Source: Elusimicrobiota bacterium
GTDB lineage: Bacteria > Elusimicrobiota > Elusimicrobia > 2-01-FULL-59-12 > JACPXA01
Reading direction: 5' to 3'
DNA length: 10,549 nt
NCBI GenBank assembly: GCA_016196785.1
Contig: JACPXA010000002.1
Location: 1 to 10,549 of the forward strand
Below are positions 1-6,590 of this stretch, one piece after another. The notes under the pieces are model-generated. The model saw only the letters and a program-made list of their open reading frames with translations, was not told where the DNA came from and did not search any database. Each line of letters begins with the position of its first letter. Within the stretch, counting starts at the first letter, position 1. The position numbers and the translations under genes were made by a program.

Positions 1-233
1 ACAAGATTACGATTCCTCTTATTCTCTTTGTTGGACAAGACGACCAAGTGATCCCTGTGGACAAGACGCGGCTCTTGTACAATGTCCTCCCATCACCAAA
101 GAAGGAACTGATCCTCACTTCCTCACTTGATCACTTCCAAAAAGACCATTGGGAGAAGATTCAAACGGACACCCTGCGGTTTGCGGATCAGTTCGTAGAC
201 TTGGGAGTACCCATGAGGCCTCTAAGATCATGA
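1..233 (+). CDS. Alpha/beta-hydrolase fold protein, C-terminal fragment (5' end outside window)
   Basis: The open frame enters from the left edge (first full codon at 3) and ends at TGA 231-233, giving about 76 residues. The visible part reads as the C-terminal end of an alpha/beta hydrolase. A hydrophobic strand ends in GQDDQVIP, which is the usual place of the catalytic acid, and about 28 residues later DHF could supply the catalytic histidine, followed by a terminal helix (RFADQF). The nucleophile elbow is outside the window, so catalytic competence and substrate cannot be judged. The last base of the serine/stop region forms ATGA with the following histidine kinase start, so the two are probably translationally coupled and co-transcribed. 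Family assignment rests on fold pattern only; a lysophospholipase-like, esterase or RsbQ-like signalling hydrolase would all fit. Confidence 0.7.
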   Translation, partial: KITIPLILFVGQDDQVIPVDKTRLLYNVLPSPKKELILTSSLDHFQKDHWEKIQTDTLRFADQFVDLGVPMRPLRS

Positions 234-3097
234 CCTTTTTAGCATTTAGTGGACTGGCGAATTGTCTCGGCTGCCTACTCGTCGCGGCAATTGTTTTCTA
301 CAGCAACCCGAAGCGCCGGCTGAATCAAAGTTACTGTGTTTTCAACTTGGCGGTCGCACTCTATAGCTTTGGCTATTTCTTTTGGCAATTATCAGCCAAA
401 GAGGAAACCGCGCTGCTGTGGTTTAAGCTTCTATTTACCGGCGTCATCCTCATCAATCTTGTGTATCTAGACTTCGTCTTTACGTTTACAGATTCTCGCC
501 AACAACACAAGTGGTTATTTAGGACTTGCGTAGTCTTAAACGCCTGGTTCCTCTACCTTAATGCCTCCTCCAATCTGTACACCGCTCTCGTCCCAAGACA
601 TGGACTGGGTTACTGGCCTCTCCCCACAAAATGGTTTCATGGGTATCTCGCCTTTTGGACGTTCCAGCTACTCTACGGGTATTTCTGGCTTTGGCGAAAT
701 TATCGTTCCCAAACGGGGCGAAAACGAGGGGAGTATAAGTACTTGTTGAGTGCTTTCTCCATTGGTTTCTTTGGGGGAGCCACTAACTGGCCCATGTGGT
801 ACGATGTCCCGCTTCCACCCTATCTGAATATTCTGATAATCGTTTATCTAGGGATCGTTGCCTATGCCATTGTAGCCAAACGCCTGTTTGACATCGGCTT
901 AGTCGCACGGGATGTGGTGGTCAAAGGATGTGCGCTGGCATTGGTGGCTGTGCCGCTGTTGGTGGGACGCCTGTTGGCGGAAAGCGTTCGCACGTTAAGC
1001 TGGAAGGGGTTAACCTTCGGGAACATCGGGGCGTTGACCGGTGGGGTGCTCAATTTTTCGTTAGCCATCACCTTGCTAAGGTACCATCAGAATCCTCCAG
1101 CCCGTTTGCTGTGTCGATTCTTCCTCTTGTTAGGAATGTGGGAGTCCCATGAACTGCTCTTGATGATGCCGCAGACTCCTTTTTCTGTGTTTTTGCATCG
1201 GGCGTCGTATGCCATTGGCTGTTGGGTCATCCTTTCATGGGCGGAGTTTTGGAAGAGCTATGGGGACTCTAACGGCTTCGCCTCTCACTCGATTCGCTGG
1301 TTCTCCTGGTTGCGATGGACCGCTTACGGGATGATGGGGCTCTGTCTTTTCACCCCGTTTGTGCAGCAATCGCTGCACTTTGATCCCACCATGCAGAGGA
1401 GTGCCCTAGAGGTGCCTGGATCCGCCTATCCGCTATTTGCGCTGTGGGTATTAACGGCAATCGCTGTCAGCGGGTGGTGGACGATTCGAGCTTTTCTGCA
1501 AGCGACAAAGGCGTTCTCAAAGGTTGGGCTGGGGTGGGTTCTGGGATCATTCAGCTTCGCGGGAGCAGCGGCGGTGAACTACTTTGGGTATGTGCAAGGC
1601 CACTGGACCCTTCCGCTCTATCCCCTTTTGGCCATGTTGATGAGTCTGTGTTTGATCGGAACCTTGTGGCATCAACTCAATCGTAGTGCATGGAAAGTGA
1701 GTCCTCAAGACTTCAGTCTTGGGGTCGTCTCGTTTACCGTCCCCTTTCTTGCCGGTTTTTTATTGACGGGGAGCGCCTGGGGCCAGGTCGTGGCTGGGAT
1801 GCTCTTAGTGCTCTTCGTCCCACGGATTTTGAGTGAGATTCATGAATCAGTGCAAACGTGGGTAGACAAACATGTATTCTGGGATAAGTCCGGTTCATTA
1901 AGAGATCTCCAAAAGTTTGCCCAACAGGCGCCCCGCGTGCAGTCGATGAAGGAATACCTCCCTGAGCTGGCCCAAGAGGTCGTTCGGAGAGCCCAGGTGC
2001 ACTCCTGTTCGGTGCTGGTGTATCTCGAAGATCTGGTCAGCCAACCGCGCTTCCAAACGACGTATGGGCGCAATGGCGACGGGCAGATCGTCCCCGGGCC
2101 GGAATGGGAGGGAGCCACAGAAGGAGCGTTATTTCAACTCCTGAAGCAGCGACGGACGGTGGTGTTGCGGGAAGAAGCATCCCTGCCACACCCGGGGGGG
2201 CTTGGGCGTCTGGACGACGCCATGCTCGCTCGGCTTGATCCGACCGTGTTTGCGGTGGCAGTGCCCTTAATCGCCAACGAGTGGGTCTTCGGGATGATCG
2301 TCCTCGGAGCCAAGCTCGACCAGCGAGCGTATTTCCATCACGAGGACTTGAAATGGCTGGAGGCGCTCGCGAAGACGATCGCTGAGCCGCTCTGGGCGCG
2401 GGTCGAGCACTATGCCCAGACGATGCGGATGGAAACGACCTTGCACGATGCGATCAACTACCTCAAACCGGTGGAACTCATCTGGACGTTGAAAGGCCTG
2501 GCGCCCAAAGACCTCGCGTCGCATTACCTGGGGATCAACCTCCTGACGGATGCTCGGATGTTTAATCTCCTGTCGATGGACAAGCAACTGGGTCGGGGGC
2601 CGACGATCAAGGCCATTCACCTCGGAAAGCTGGTCGCCAGTATCTGCCAGATCCAACAGCGCGTGGCGGCCGCCATCAAAGGGTTGGACCTCATCACCCA
2701 GGTCGAGGACCCGTTACCTCCGGTGCGAGGGGACCAGAGGTATCTCGACCGCTGCCTCACCAACCTCATTGGGAACGCCATCAAGTACACTGCGGAAGGG
2801 ACGATCGTGGTGTCCGTGCGGCAACTGAATCCCCAGGAAATCGAACTCTGTGTGGCGGATACGGGACCGGGGATTCCCCCCGAATCCCTGTCTCGGATCT
2901 TTGACCCCTTTTATCGCGTCCCGGGAAAAATGTCGTTAGAGGAAGGGACCGGGCTGGGCTTAGCGGTGGTGAAAGAGTACATCACGGCGATCCATGGGCG
3001 GGTGGAGGTGCAAAGTGAGGTGGGGAAGGGCAGTCGGTTCTCGATCTACTTGCCGGTGGAGACGGGCGGCGCCCTCGAGACCCCCCACGCCGCGTAA
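230..3097 (+). CDS. Membrane sensor histidine kinase with two 7-helix sensor blocks, GAF-like domain and HATPase
   Basis: A 955-residue sensor kinase. I chose ATG 230 because it overlaps the hydrolase stop as ATGA and starts directly on a hydrophobic helix; ATG 149 would add 27 hydrophilic residues read from inside the hydrolase gene. Residues 1-218 show about seven helices (near 3-24, 34-54, 61-86, 96-110, 135-155, 171-187, 198-215) and end in AYAIVAKRLFDIG, a hallmark of the 7TM histidine-kinase N-terminal region. Residues 229-534 hold about ten more helices, of which 263-480 repeat the 7-helix plan. A GAF-like domain spans about 557-723. The H-box is at 738-745 (H739-D740), with Tyr where Pro is usual. 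The ATPase domain is intact: N-box N845-N849, G1 DTGPGI 877-882, F-box IFDPF 890-894, G2 GTGLGL 906-911. The likely partner is the adjacent receiver. It would sit in the inner membrane and may sense a lipophilic or small hydrophobic ligand (inference). Confidence 0.88.
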   Translation: MTFLAFSGLANCLGCLLVAAIVFYSNPKRRLNQSYCVFNLAVALYSFGYFFWQLSAKEETALLWFKLLFTGVILINLVYLDFVFTFTDSRQQHKWLFRTCVVLNAWFLYLNASSNLYTALVPRHGLGYWPLPTKWFHGYLAFWTFQLLYGYFWLWRNYRSQTGRKRGEYKYLLSAFSIGFFGGATNWPMWYDVPLPPYLNILIIVYLGIVAYAIVAKRLFDIGLVARDVVVKGCALALVAVPLLVGRLLAESVRTLSWKGLTFGNIGALTGGVLNFSLAITLLRYHQNPPARLLCRFFLLLGMWESHELLLMMPQTPFSVFLHRASYAIGCWVILSWAEFWKSYGDSNGFASHSIRWFSWLRWTAYGMMGLCLFTPFVQQSLHFDPTMQRSALEVPGSAYPLFALWVLTAIAVSGWWTIRAFLQATKAFSKVGLGWVLGSFSFAGAAAVNYFGYVQGHWTLPLYPLLAMLMSLCLIGTLWHQLNRSAWKVSPQDFSLGVVSFTVPFLAGFLLTGSAWGQVVAGMLLVLFVPRILSEIHESVQTWVDKHVFWDKSGSLRDLQKFAQQAPRVQSMKEYLPELAQEVVRRAQVHSCSVLVYLEDLVSQPRFQTTYGRNGDGQIVPGPEWEGATEGALFQLLKQRRTVVLREEASLPHPGGLGRLDDAMLARLDPTVFAVAVPLIANEWVFGMIVLGAKLDQRAYFHHEDLKWLEALAKTIAEPLWARVEHYAQTMRMETTLHDAINYLKPVELIWTLKGLAPKDLASHYLGINLLTDARMFNLLSMDKQLGRGPTIKAIHLGKLVASICQIQQRVAAAIKGLDLITQVEDPLPPVRGDQRYLDRCLTNLIGNAIKYTAEGTIVVSVRQLNPQEIELCVADTGPGIPPESLSRIFDPFYRVPGKMSLEEGTGLGLAVVKEYITAIHGRVEVQSEVGKGSRFSIYLPVETGGALETPHAA

Positions 3098-3103
3098 GGG
3101 AGG
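3098..3103 (+). promoter_or_regulatory. Strong Shine-Dalgarno for the response regulator
   Basis: GGGAGG directly follows the TAA stop (3095-3097) of the large kinase and lies eight bases before ATG 3112. It is a near-ideal site and fixes the regulator start. It would let the receiver be made at a higher rate than the membrane kinase from the same transcript. Confidence 0.75.
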
Positions 3104-3111
3104 TCCTGACC

Positions 3112-3522
3112 ATGTCGAAGCATGTCCTGGTCGTAGACGACAATACCGCGAGTGCCGACGCCTTCGCCCAACTGATCGCGTTCAGTGGGAAGGGTCAATT
3201 CACGTCCGAGGCGCTGTATGGCGGGCAGGCCTGCTTAGACCGGTTCAAACGGTCGCCGAAGGTGGATCTCCTCTTACTGGACATTGATATGCCAGCGGTG
3301 TCTGGGGCCCAGGTGATTCGGGAACTACTCCAGATGAACCCTGTCCCTGACCTGAAGATCATTCCGATCACGGCGTGGGGGCATGACTGGGCTGATCGTT
3401 GGCATTTGACCGATCTCAAGAATACGCCCGGGTTCAAGCGCCTGGTGCTCGAGACCTATGACAAAGGAGAGGCCGGGGTCGAAGGGTTCCTGACGTTGCT
3501 TCAGGAAGCCGCCAAGGCATGA
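3112..3522 (+). CDS. Single-domain response regulator (stand-alone receiver)
   Basis: A 136-residue protein that is almost entirely one CheY-like receiver domain, with no DNA-binding or enzyme output. The acidic pair is D9-D10, the phosphorylation site is D57 (LLLLDIDMP, where P61 and the following SGxxV region also match), and the switch threonine is T87 in PITAW. The usual Lys-Pro pair after beta-strand 5 is not obvious: the region reads RLVLETYDKGE (110-120), so the conserved lysine is either K118 or absent. It lies between two histidine kinases, 14 bases after the first and overlapping the second by ATGA, so it is the natural phosphoryl acceptor of one or both. It could act as a phosphate sink, a phosphorelay intermediate or a protein-binding switch. 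A diguanylate cyclase or transcription factor target would have to be encoded elsewhere. Confidence 0.88.
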   Translation: MSKHVLVVDDNTASADAFAQLIAFSGKGQFTSEALYGGQACLDRFKRSPKVDLLLLDIDMPAVSGAQVIRELLQMNPVPDLKIIPITAWGHDWADRWHLTDLKNTPGFKRLVLETYDKGEAGVEGFLTLLQEAAKA

Positions 3523-4673
3523 ACCACGAGCGCATGGAAGGGGTCATCCAACAGTTAACTCGTCAGCCGTTTCGCTGCGCCCCGATTGGAGAAGTCCTGG
3601 TCGAAGGGTTGAGCGCTTTGCTGCACGTGCCCCATGTGAATTGTTATCTCCGCGAGGTCAATGGGACCTATGAGGTCTATGGCCAGACGGGGGACCAAGT
3701 CCCAGACGCGCTGCCTGAGACCCACCCCCTGATCCAGGCGCTGGCAACCCAACGAGTGCCCCTGAGCCGAACCGCTGCGCCGCCAGACCTGCAATCCGCG
3801 ATGCAGGCAGTGTCCAGTGACCTGTCGGTGCCTTGGCTATGCCAGGGCTCCCTGTTCGCGGTCCTCAATCTCGGGCGAGGGAACACCGGCGAGCCCCTCC
3901 GGATCGAGGAACTCACCCCATCCCAGCACCTGCTGGATCTCGCTCGTCAGCGCCTGGAGTTCGCCTGGCTCCAGGAGCGGCGCGTGATGTACTCGCGACG
4001 CACAGCCCATGACCTGCACCAGCCCTTGAAAGCGTCCGTCCCGGCGGCGCTCTATACGTTGCGGAAGAAGTTGGTCGGGCCTCTCACCTCAGAACAAGAG
4101 AAGCTCCTCGCGGATTTAGCACGGGATGTGGACACACTCAATCAGGGGTTTGATCGCCTCTTTCTCTTCGAGCGGTTTTACGAGGCGCTCCACAAGGGAG
4201 AACTGGAATGGGCATCCGTGGATCTCCGAGCGATCTGTCAGGCGGTGGTGGAGCCCTTTCGACCGCGCTTTGAGCAGAACGGGGTGGCCTTTCAGGTGAC
4301 CCTCCCGGCGACGTCCTGTGAGGTGCGGGGCGATCCCGAAGCGTTACGCCTCGCCCTCTACCATGTCCTGCATAACGCGTGGCGCTACACGGCGCACGGG
4401 GAGGTCCGGTTGGCCGTGCAGGCCGAGCCAGCGCGCTACACCATCGTGGTCTCTGACACGGGGCCAGGCATCCCTCGAGAACTCCAAGAGACGCTGTGGC
4501 AGCCGTTTCTACAGATGAGGCCGTGTGCACAACACCCAGATGGCCACCTGCCAGGGGTCGGCCTCTCGTTCGTCTTGACAACGATGCAGGAACATCACGG
4601 GCAGGTCCACCTCGAGAGCCGCCCTGGACAGGGGACCACCTGCACCCTGACCTTCCCACTGGGCAAGAAGTGA
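3519..4673 (+). CDS. Soluble GAF-like sensor histidine kinase
   Basis: A 384-residue kinase with no membrane helix. ATG 3519 overlaps the regulator stop (TGA 3520-3522) and is preceded by AGGAAG at 3503-3508, ten bases upstream; ATG 3534 is a weaker alternative. Residues about 10-150 resemble a divergent GAF domain (alpha-helix, then VNCYLREV strand, later SLFAVLNLG strand). The dimerisation/phosphotransfer helix carries a canonical H-box, HDLHQPL at 164-170, with H164 the predicted phosphorylated residue. The ATPase domain has N-box HNAWRYT 285-291, G1 DTGPGI 313-318, F-box LWQPF 326-330 and G2 GVGLS 346-350, where the first glycine pair is GxG as required. It is probably cytoplasmic and autophosphorylates, passing phosphate to D57 of the preceding receiver. 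It may work in series or in opposition with the large membrane kinase of the same operon. The signal for its GAF-like domain is unknown. Confidence 0.87.
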   Translation: MNHERMEGVIQQLTRQPFRCAPIGEVLVEGLSALLHVPHVNCYLREVNGTYEVYGQTGDQVPDALPETHPLIQALATQRVPLSRTAAPPDLQSAMQAVSSDLSVPWLCQGSLFAVLNLGRGNTGEPLRIEELTPSQHLLDLARQRLEFAWLQERRVMYSRRTAHDLHQPLKASVPAALYTLRKKLVGPLTSEQEKLLADLARDVDTLNQGFDRLFLFERFYEALHKGELEWASVDLRAICQAVVEPFRPRFEQNGVAFQVTLPATSCEVRGDPEALRLALYHVLHNAWRYTAHGEVRLAVQAEPARYTIVVSDTGPGIPRELQETLWQPFLQMRPCAQHPDGHLPGVGLSFVLTTMQEHHGQVHLESRPGQGTTCTLTFPLGKK

Positions 4674-4752
4674 CTGAGGTCGGTCACCTAGAAAGCCCTA
4701 CCCAACAACGTCCTCCCTGACGTACATTTCGAACACATTCCCTAACATCATC

Positions 4753-4780
4753 CTGGATTCCCGCGTCCGCGGGAATGACG
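4753..4780. repeat. REP-like palindrome, copy 1
   Basis: The stem ATTCCCGC (4757-4764) pairs perfectly with GCGGGAAT (4769-4776) around a GTCC loop. The flanks are CTGG on the left and GACG on the right, the same flanks as the elements near 7505-7580. This is a dispersed repetitive extragenic palindrome of a type found in many bacterial genomes. It sits about 80 bases after the end of the signalling operon. It lacks a downstream T-run, so I do not call it an intrinsic terminator, though such hairpins can protect 3' ends of mRNA. Confidence 0.8.
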
Positions 4781-4844
4781 GCCTGTCTGACTCCTCTCCG
4801 GGGAACCCCACAAAAGTTTTCTTGCTTCGACCGTCCAGAAATAG

Positions 4845-4875
4845 CTGGCATTACCCCAGGAACGAGTGATATACT
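4845..4875 (+). promoter_or_regulatory. Extended -10 promoter of the S1 gene
   Basis: The -10 hexamer TATACT (4870-4875) is preceded by TG at 4867-4868 with one intervening base, the extended -10 arrangement. A weak -35 match, CTGGCA (4845-4850, four of six), lies 19 bases upstream, which is tolerable for an extended -10 promoter. Transcription would start near 4881-4883. That is only about five bases before ATG 4887 but about 23 before TTG 4905, which bears on the choice of start codon. Confidence 0.6.
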
Positions 4876-4886
4876 AAAACGGCTAT

Positions 4887-6590
4887 ATGGAGGAAGGGAA
4901 ATCGTTGCTCGATGACATGTGTATGGAGGATTTGCTCCGAGAGCTACCGCCTGAGCGGGACTCGGGGGAGACGGTCCGTTCGGCCCGAGTGATCGGGATT
5001 GTCCCTGAGGGAGTCTTCGTGGACGTGGGGTTGAAGTCTGAAGGGCTCATCCCGCGGGAGGAGCTGAGCGAGGAAGAGCTCAAGGAACTACGCCCAGGAC
5101 AAAACGTGCCGGTGGTCATTCGCCGCTGGGGCAGTGCCGAGGGGCACGCTGTCGTCTCCTGGCGCCAAGCTCGGGAGCGACAGGCCTGGGAGCGTGTGGG
5201 AGAGGCGCATCGGACCGGCGCCGCGCTCGAAGGCCGGGTGAGTCGCCGTGTCAAAGGTGGTCTGATGGTCAATGTCGGGTTGGAGGCCTTTCTTCCCGGT
5301 TCGCAGATTGATCGCCGGCCTGTGAAGGACATTGACCGATGGGTTGGCCAGGCCGTCAAGGTGTTGGTGACGGAGGTAGATCGGGGGCGCGGGAACGTCG
5401 TCGTGTCACGGCGGAAGTTTGTGGATCAGGAATTTCAGCTCAAGAGAGAAGTGACGCTGGCCTCGTTGAAACAGGGCGAGGTCCGACAGGGGGAAGTCAC
5501 GGGGATTACGTCCTTTGGGGCGTTTGTAGATTTGGGAGGCGTCGAAGGCTTGCTGCACATTGGCGATATCGCGTGGCAGCGGACTGCCCGGGTTGACAAG
5601 GTGCTCAGCGTGGGCCAAACCATCCAGGTCAAGGTGTTGAAGCATGACCCCGCCACCGGACGGGTTTCGTTAGGACTGAAACAACTCACCACGCACCCGT
5701 GGGAGGGCATCGCCGCTCGGTATCCTGTTGGCAGCCAAGCGAGCGGTCGCGTGACCACCTTAACGAATTTTGGGGCGTTCGTTGAAATCGAGCCTGGCGT
5801 CGAAGGACTCATCCATGTGTCAGAGCTCTCGTGGAAACAGCGGGTCAACCATCCGCAAGCGATACTCTCGGCAGGGCAAACGGTCACCGTACGGGTCCTC
5901 CATGTGGATCCCGCCAAAGAGAAATTGTCGTTATCGCTGAAACGGATTGGGCCCAACCCGTGGGAGGAGGTGCACCGGAACCATCCGATCGGCTCCCGGG
6001 TCCGTGGCCCGATCACCCATCTGCCCTCCTTTGGAGCGTTTATGATGCTGCCGGAAGGGGTCGAAGGGCTCATCCATGTGTCCGATCTGTTCTGGTCAAG
6101 ACGGGTGCGAACCCCCTCAGAGGTACTTTCGGTGGGACAAGAGGTCGAGGCGGTCGTCCTTGAAGTCAACGCCGAGTCGGAGAAGATTGCGCTCTCCTTG
6201 AAACATCTCACAGACGATCCACTCCTGAAATATGAGACGGGGGCCGTGGTGACGGGCCAGGTGGCCCGGGTCGGTGAGGGTGGGGTGGTGGTGGCGCTCG
6301 AGTCCGACGTTGAGGGGGTGATTCCCATGAGGGAAATCGGACGGGGTGCTGCCGGTTCGAGACGAGGGGGGACCAAGAAAGGTGTACCCGTCAAGACAGA
6401 ACCTGAAGAGGGACTCAAGGTGGGAGACGCCGTCACCGCCAAGGTTCTCCGTGTTGACCATCGAGAGAGAAGATTGGAACTGTCACTCAAACGGTATGAG
6501 CGTGAACAGGAGCGAGCCATGGTGGCCCAGTATACGACCCCTCCAGCCCCGCTCTCCTTGAAGGAACTGCTCGGTGAGCCCGAGGCTTAG
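4887..6590 (+). CDS. rpsA: Ribosomal protein S1-type RNA-binding protein (six S1 domains)
   Basis: 567 residues from ATG 4887, or 561 if translation starts at TTG 4905. Six S1 (OB-fold) domains follow one another, near residues 28-95, 111-178, 197-266, 282-352, 368-439 and 451-536. Domains 3 to 5 carry the classic FGAFV...GVEGL(I/L)H(V/I) core and the linker PWE seen in S1 proteins; domains 1 and 2 are more divergent, as in Escherichia coli S1, where they contact the ribosome. Length and domain number match Gram-negative S1. The expected role is binding mRNA leader regions on the 30S subunit to aid initiation. Domain 6 carries a basic, glycine-rich insertion (about 486-508, GRGAAGSRRGGTKK). 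The usual neighbours (cmk, ihfB, sppA) are not seen; instead a TPR gene overlaps its 3' end. It could therefore be a paralogue rather than the principal S1. It has its own promoter upstream. Confidence 0.85.
   Translation: MEEGKSLLDDMCMEDLLRELPPERDSGETVRSARVIGIVPEGVFVDVGLKSEGLIPREELSEEELKELRPGQNVPVVIRRWGSAEGHAVVSWRQARERQAWERVGEAHRTGAALEGRVSRRVKGGLMVNVGLEAFLPGSQIDRRPVKDIDRWVGQAVKVLVTEVDRGRGNVVVSRRKFVDQEFQLKREVTLASLKQGEVRQGEVTGITSFGAFVDLGGVEGLLHIGDIAWQRTARVDKVLSVGQTIQVKVLKHDPATGRVSLGLKQLTTHPWEGIAARYPVGSQASGRVTTLTNFGAFVEIEPGVEGLIHVSELSWKQRVNHPQAILSAGQTVTVRVLHVDPAKEKLSLSLKRIGPNPWEEVHRNHPIGSRVRGPITHLPSFGAFMMLPEGVEGLIHVSDLFWSRRVRTPSEVLSVGQEVEAVVLEVNAESEKIALSLKHLTDDPLLKYETGAVVTGQVARVGEGGVVVALESDVEGVIPMREIGRGAAGSRRGGTKKGVPVKTEPEEGLKVGDAVTAKVLRVDHRERRLELSLKRYEREQERAMVAQYTTPPAPLSLKELLGEPEA
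4889..4898 (+). promoter_or_regulatory. Shine-Dalgarno overlapping the annotated ATG of the S1 gene
   Basis: GGAGGAAGGG begins at the last base of ATG 4887-4889 and so cannot serve that codon. It is six bases before the in-frame TTG at 4905-4907, an ideal distance. This decides in favour of TTG 4905 as a likely true start. The next in-frame ATG (4917) is 18 bases from the site, which is too far. Confidence 0.6.
5799..6082 (+). repeat. Near-identical DNA in S1 domains 4 and 5
   Basis: Bases 5799-5821 and 6060-6082 (23 bases each) differ at a single position. Both encode VEGLIHVS in consecutive S1 domains. This is coding repetition from domain duplication, possibly kept similar by gene conversion, and not a mobile repeat. 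Confidence 0.7.
6561..6565 (+). promoter_or_regulatory. Shine-Dalgarno for the TPR gene, inside the S1 coding sequence
   Basis: AAGGA lies eight bases before GTG 6574 and supports that codon as the start. Because it is within the last 30 bases of the S1 gene, initiation of the TPR protein probably depends on ribosomes finishing S1. Confidence 0.5.

Noticed and set aside
149..229. Longer start (ATG 149) for the large histidine kinase
   Set aside because: The extra 27 residues are hydrophilic and come from an alternate frame of the hydrolase gene, with no supporting Shine-Dalgarno. ATG 230 gives the ATGA overlap and begins at the first membrane helix.
4138..4659. Minus-strand open frame of 173 codons
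   Set aside because: It is antisense to the ATPase domain of the soluble kinase, and its Arg/Pro/Gly-rich content has no domain features.
4674..4752. Small gene or RNA after the second kinase
   Set aside because: No start with a Shine-Dalgarno, and only weak four-base hairpins are visible. I see nothing supportable in this stretch.
4757..4776. Intrinsic terminator for the signalling operon
   Set aside because: The hairpin is GC-rich but no T-run follows, and the same palindrome recurs at 7505-7580. It is better described as a REP-like repeat.
4846..4863. Sigma-54 promoter (TGGCAT)
   Set aside because: The GC-element TTGC is missing at the required spacing, and the extended -10 signal nearby explains the promoter better.
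5435..6520. Open frame of 361 codons on the minus strand
   Set aside because: It lies wholly inside the S1 gene, is rich in Ser/Thr/Arg/Pro, and mirrors the repeated S1 domains. It is an antisense shadow of GC-biased codons.
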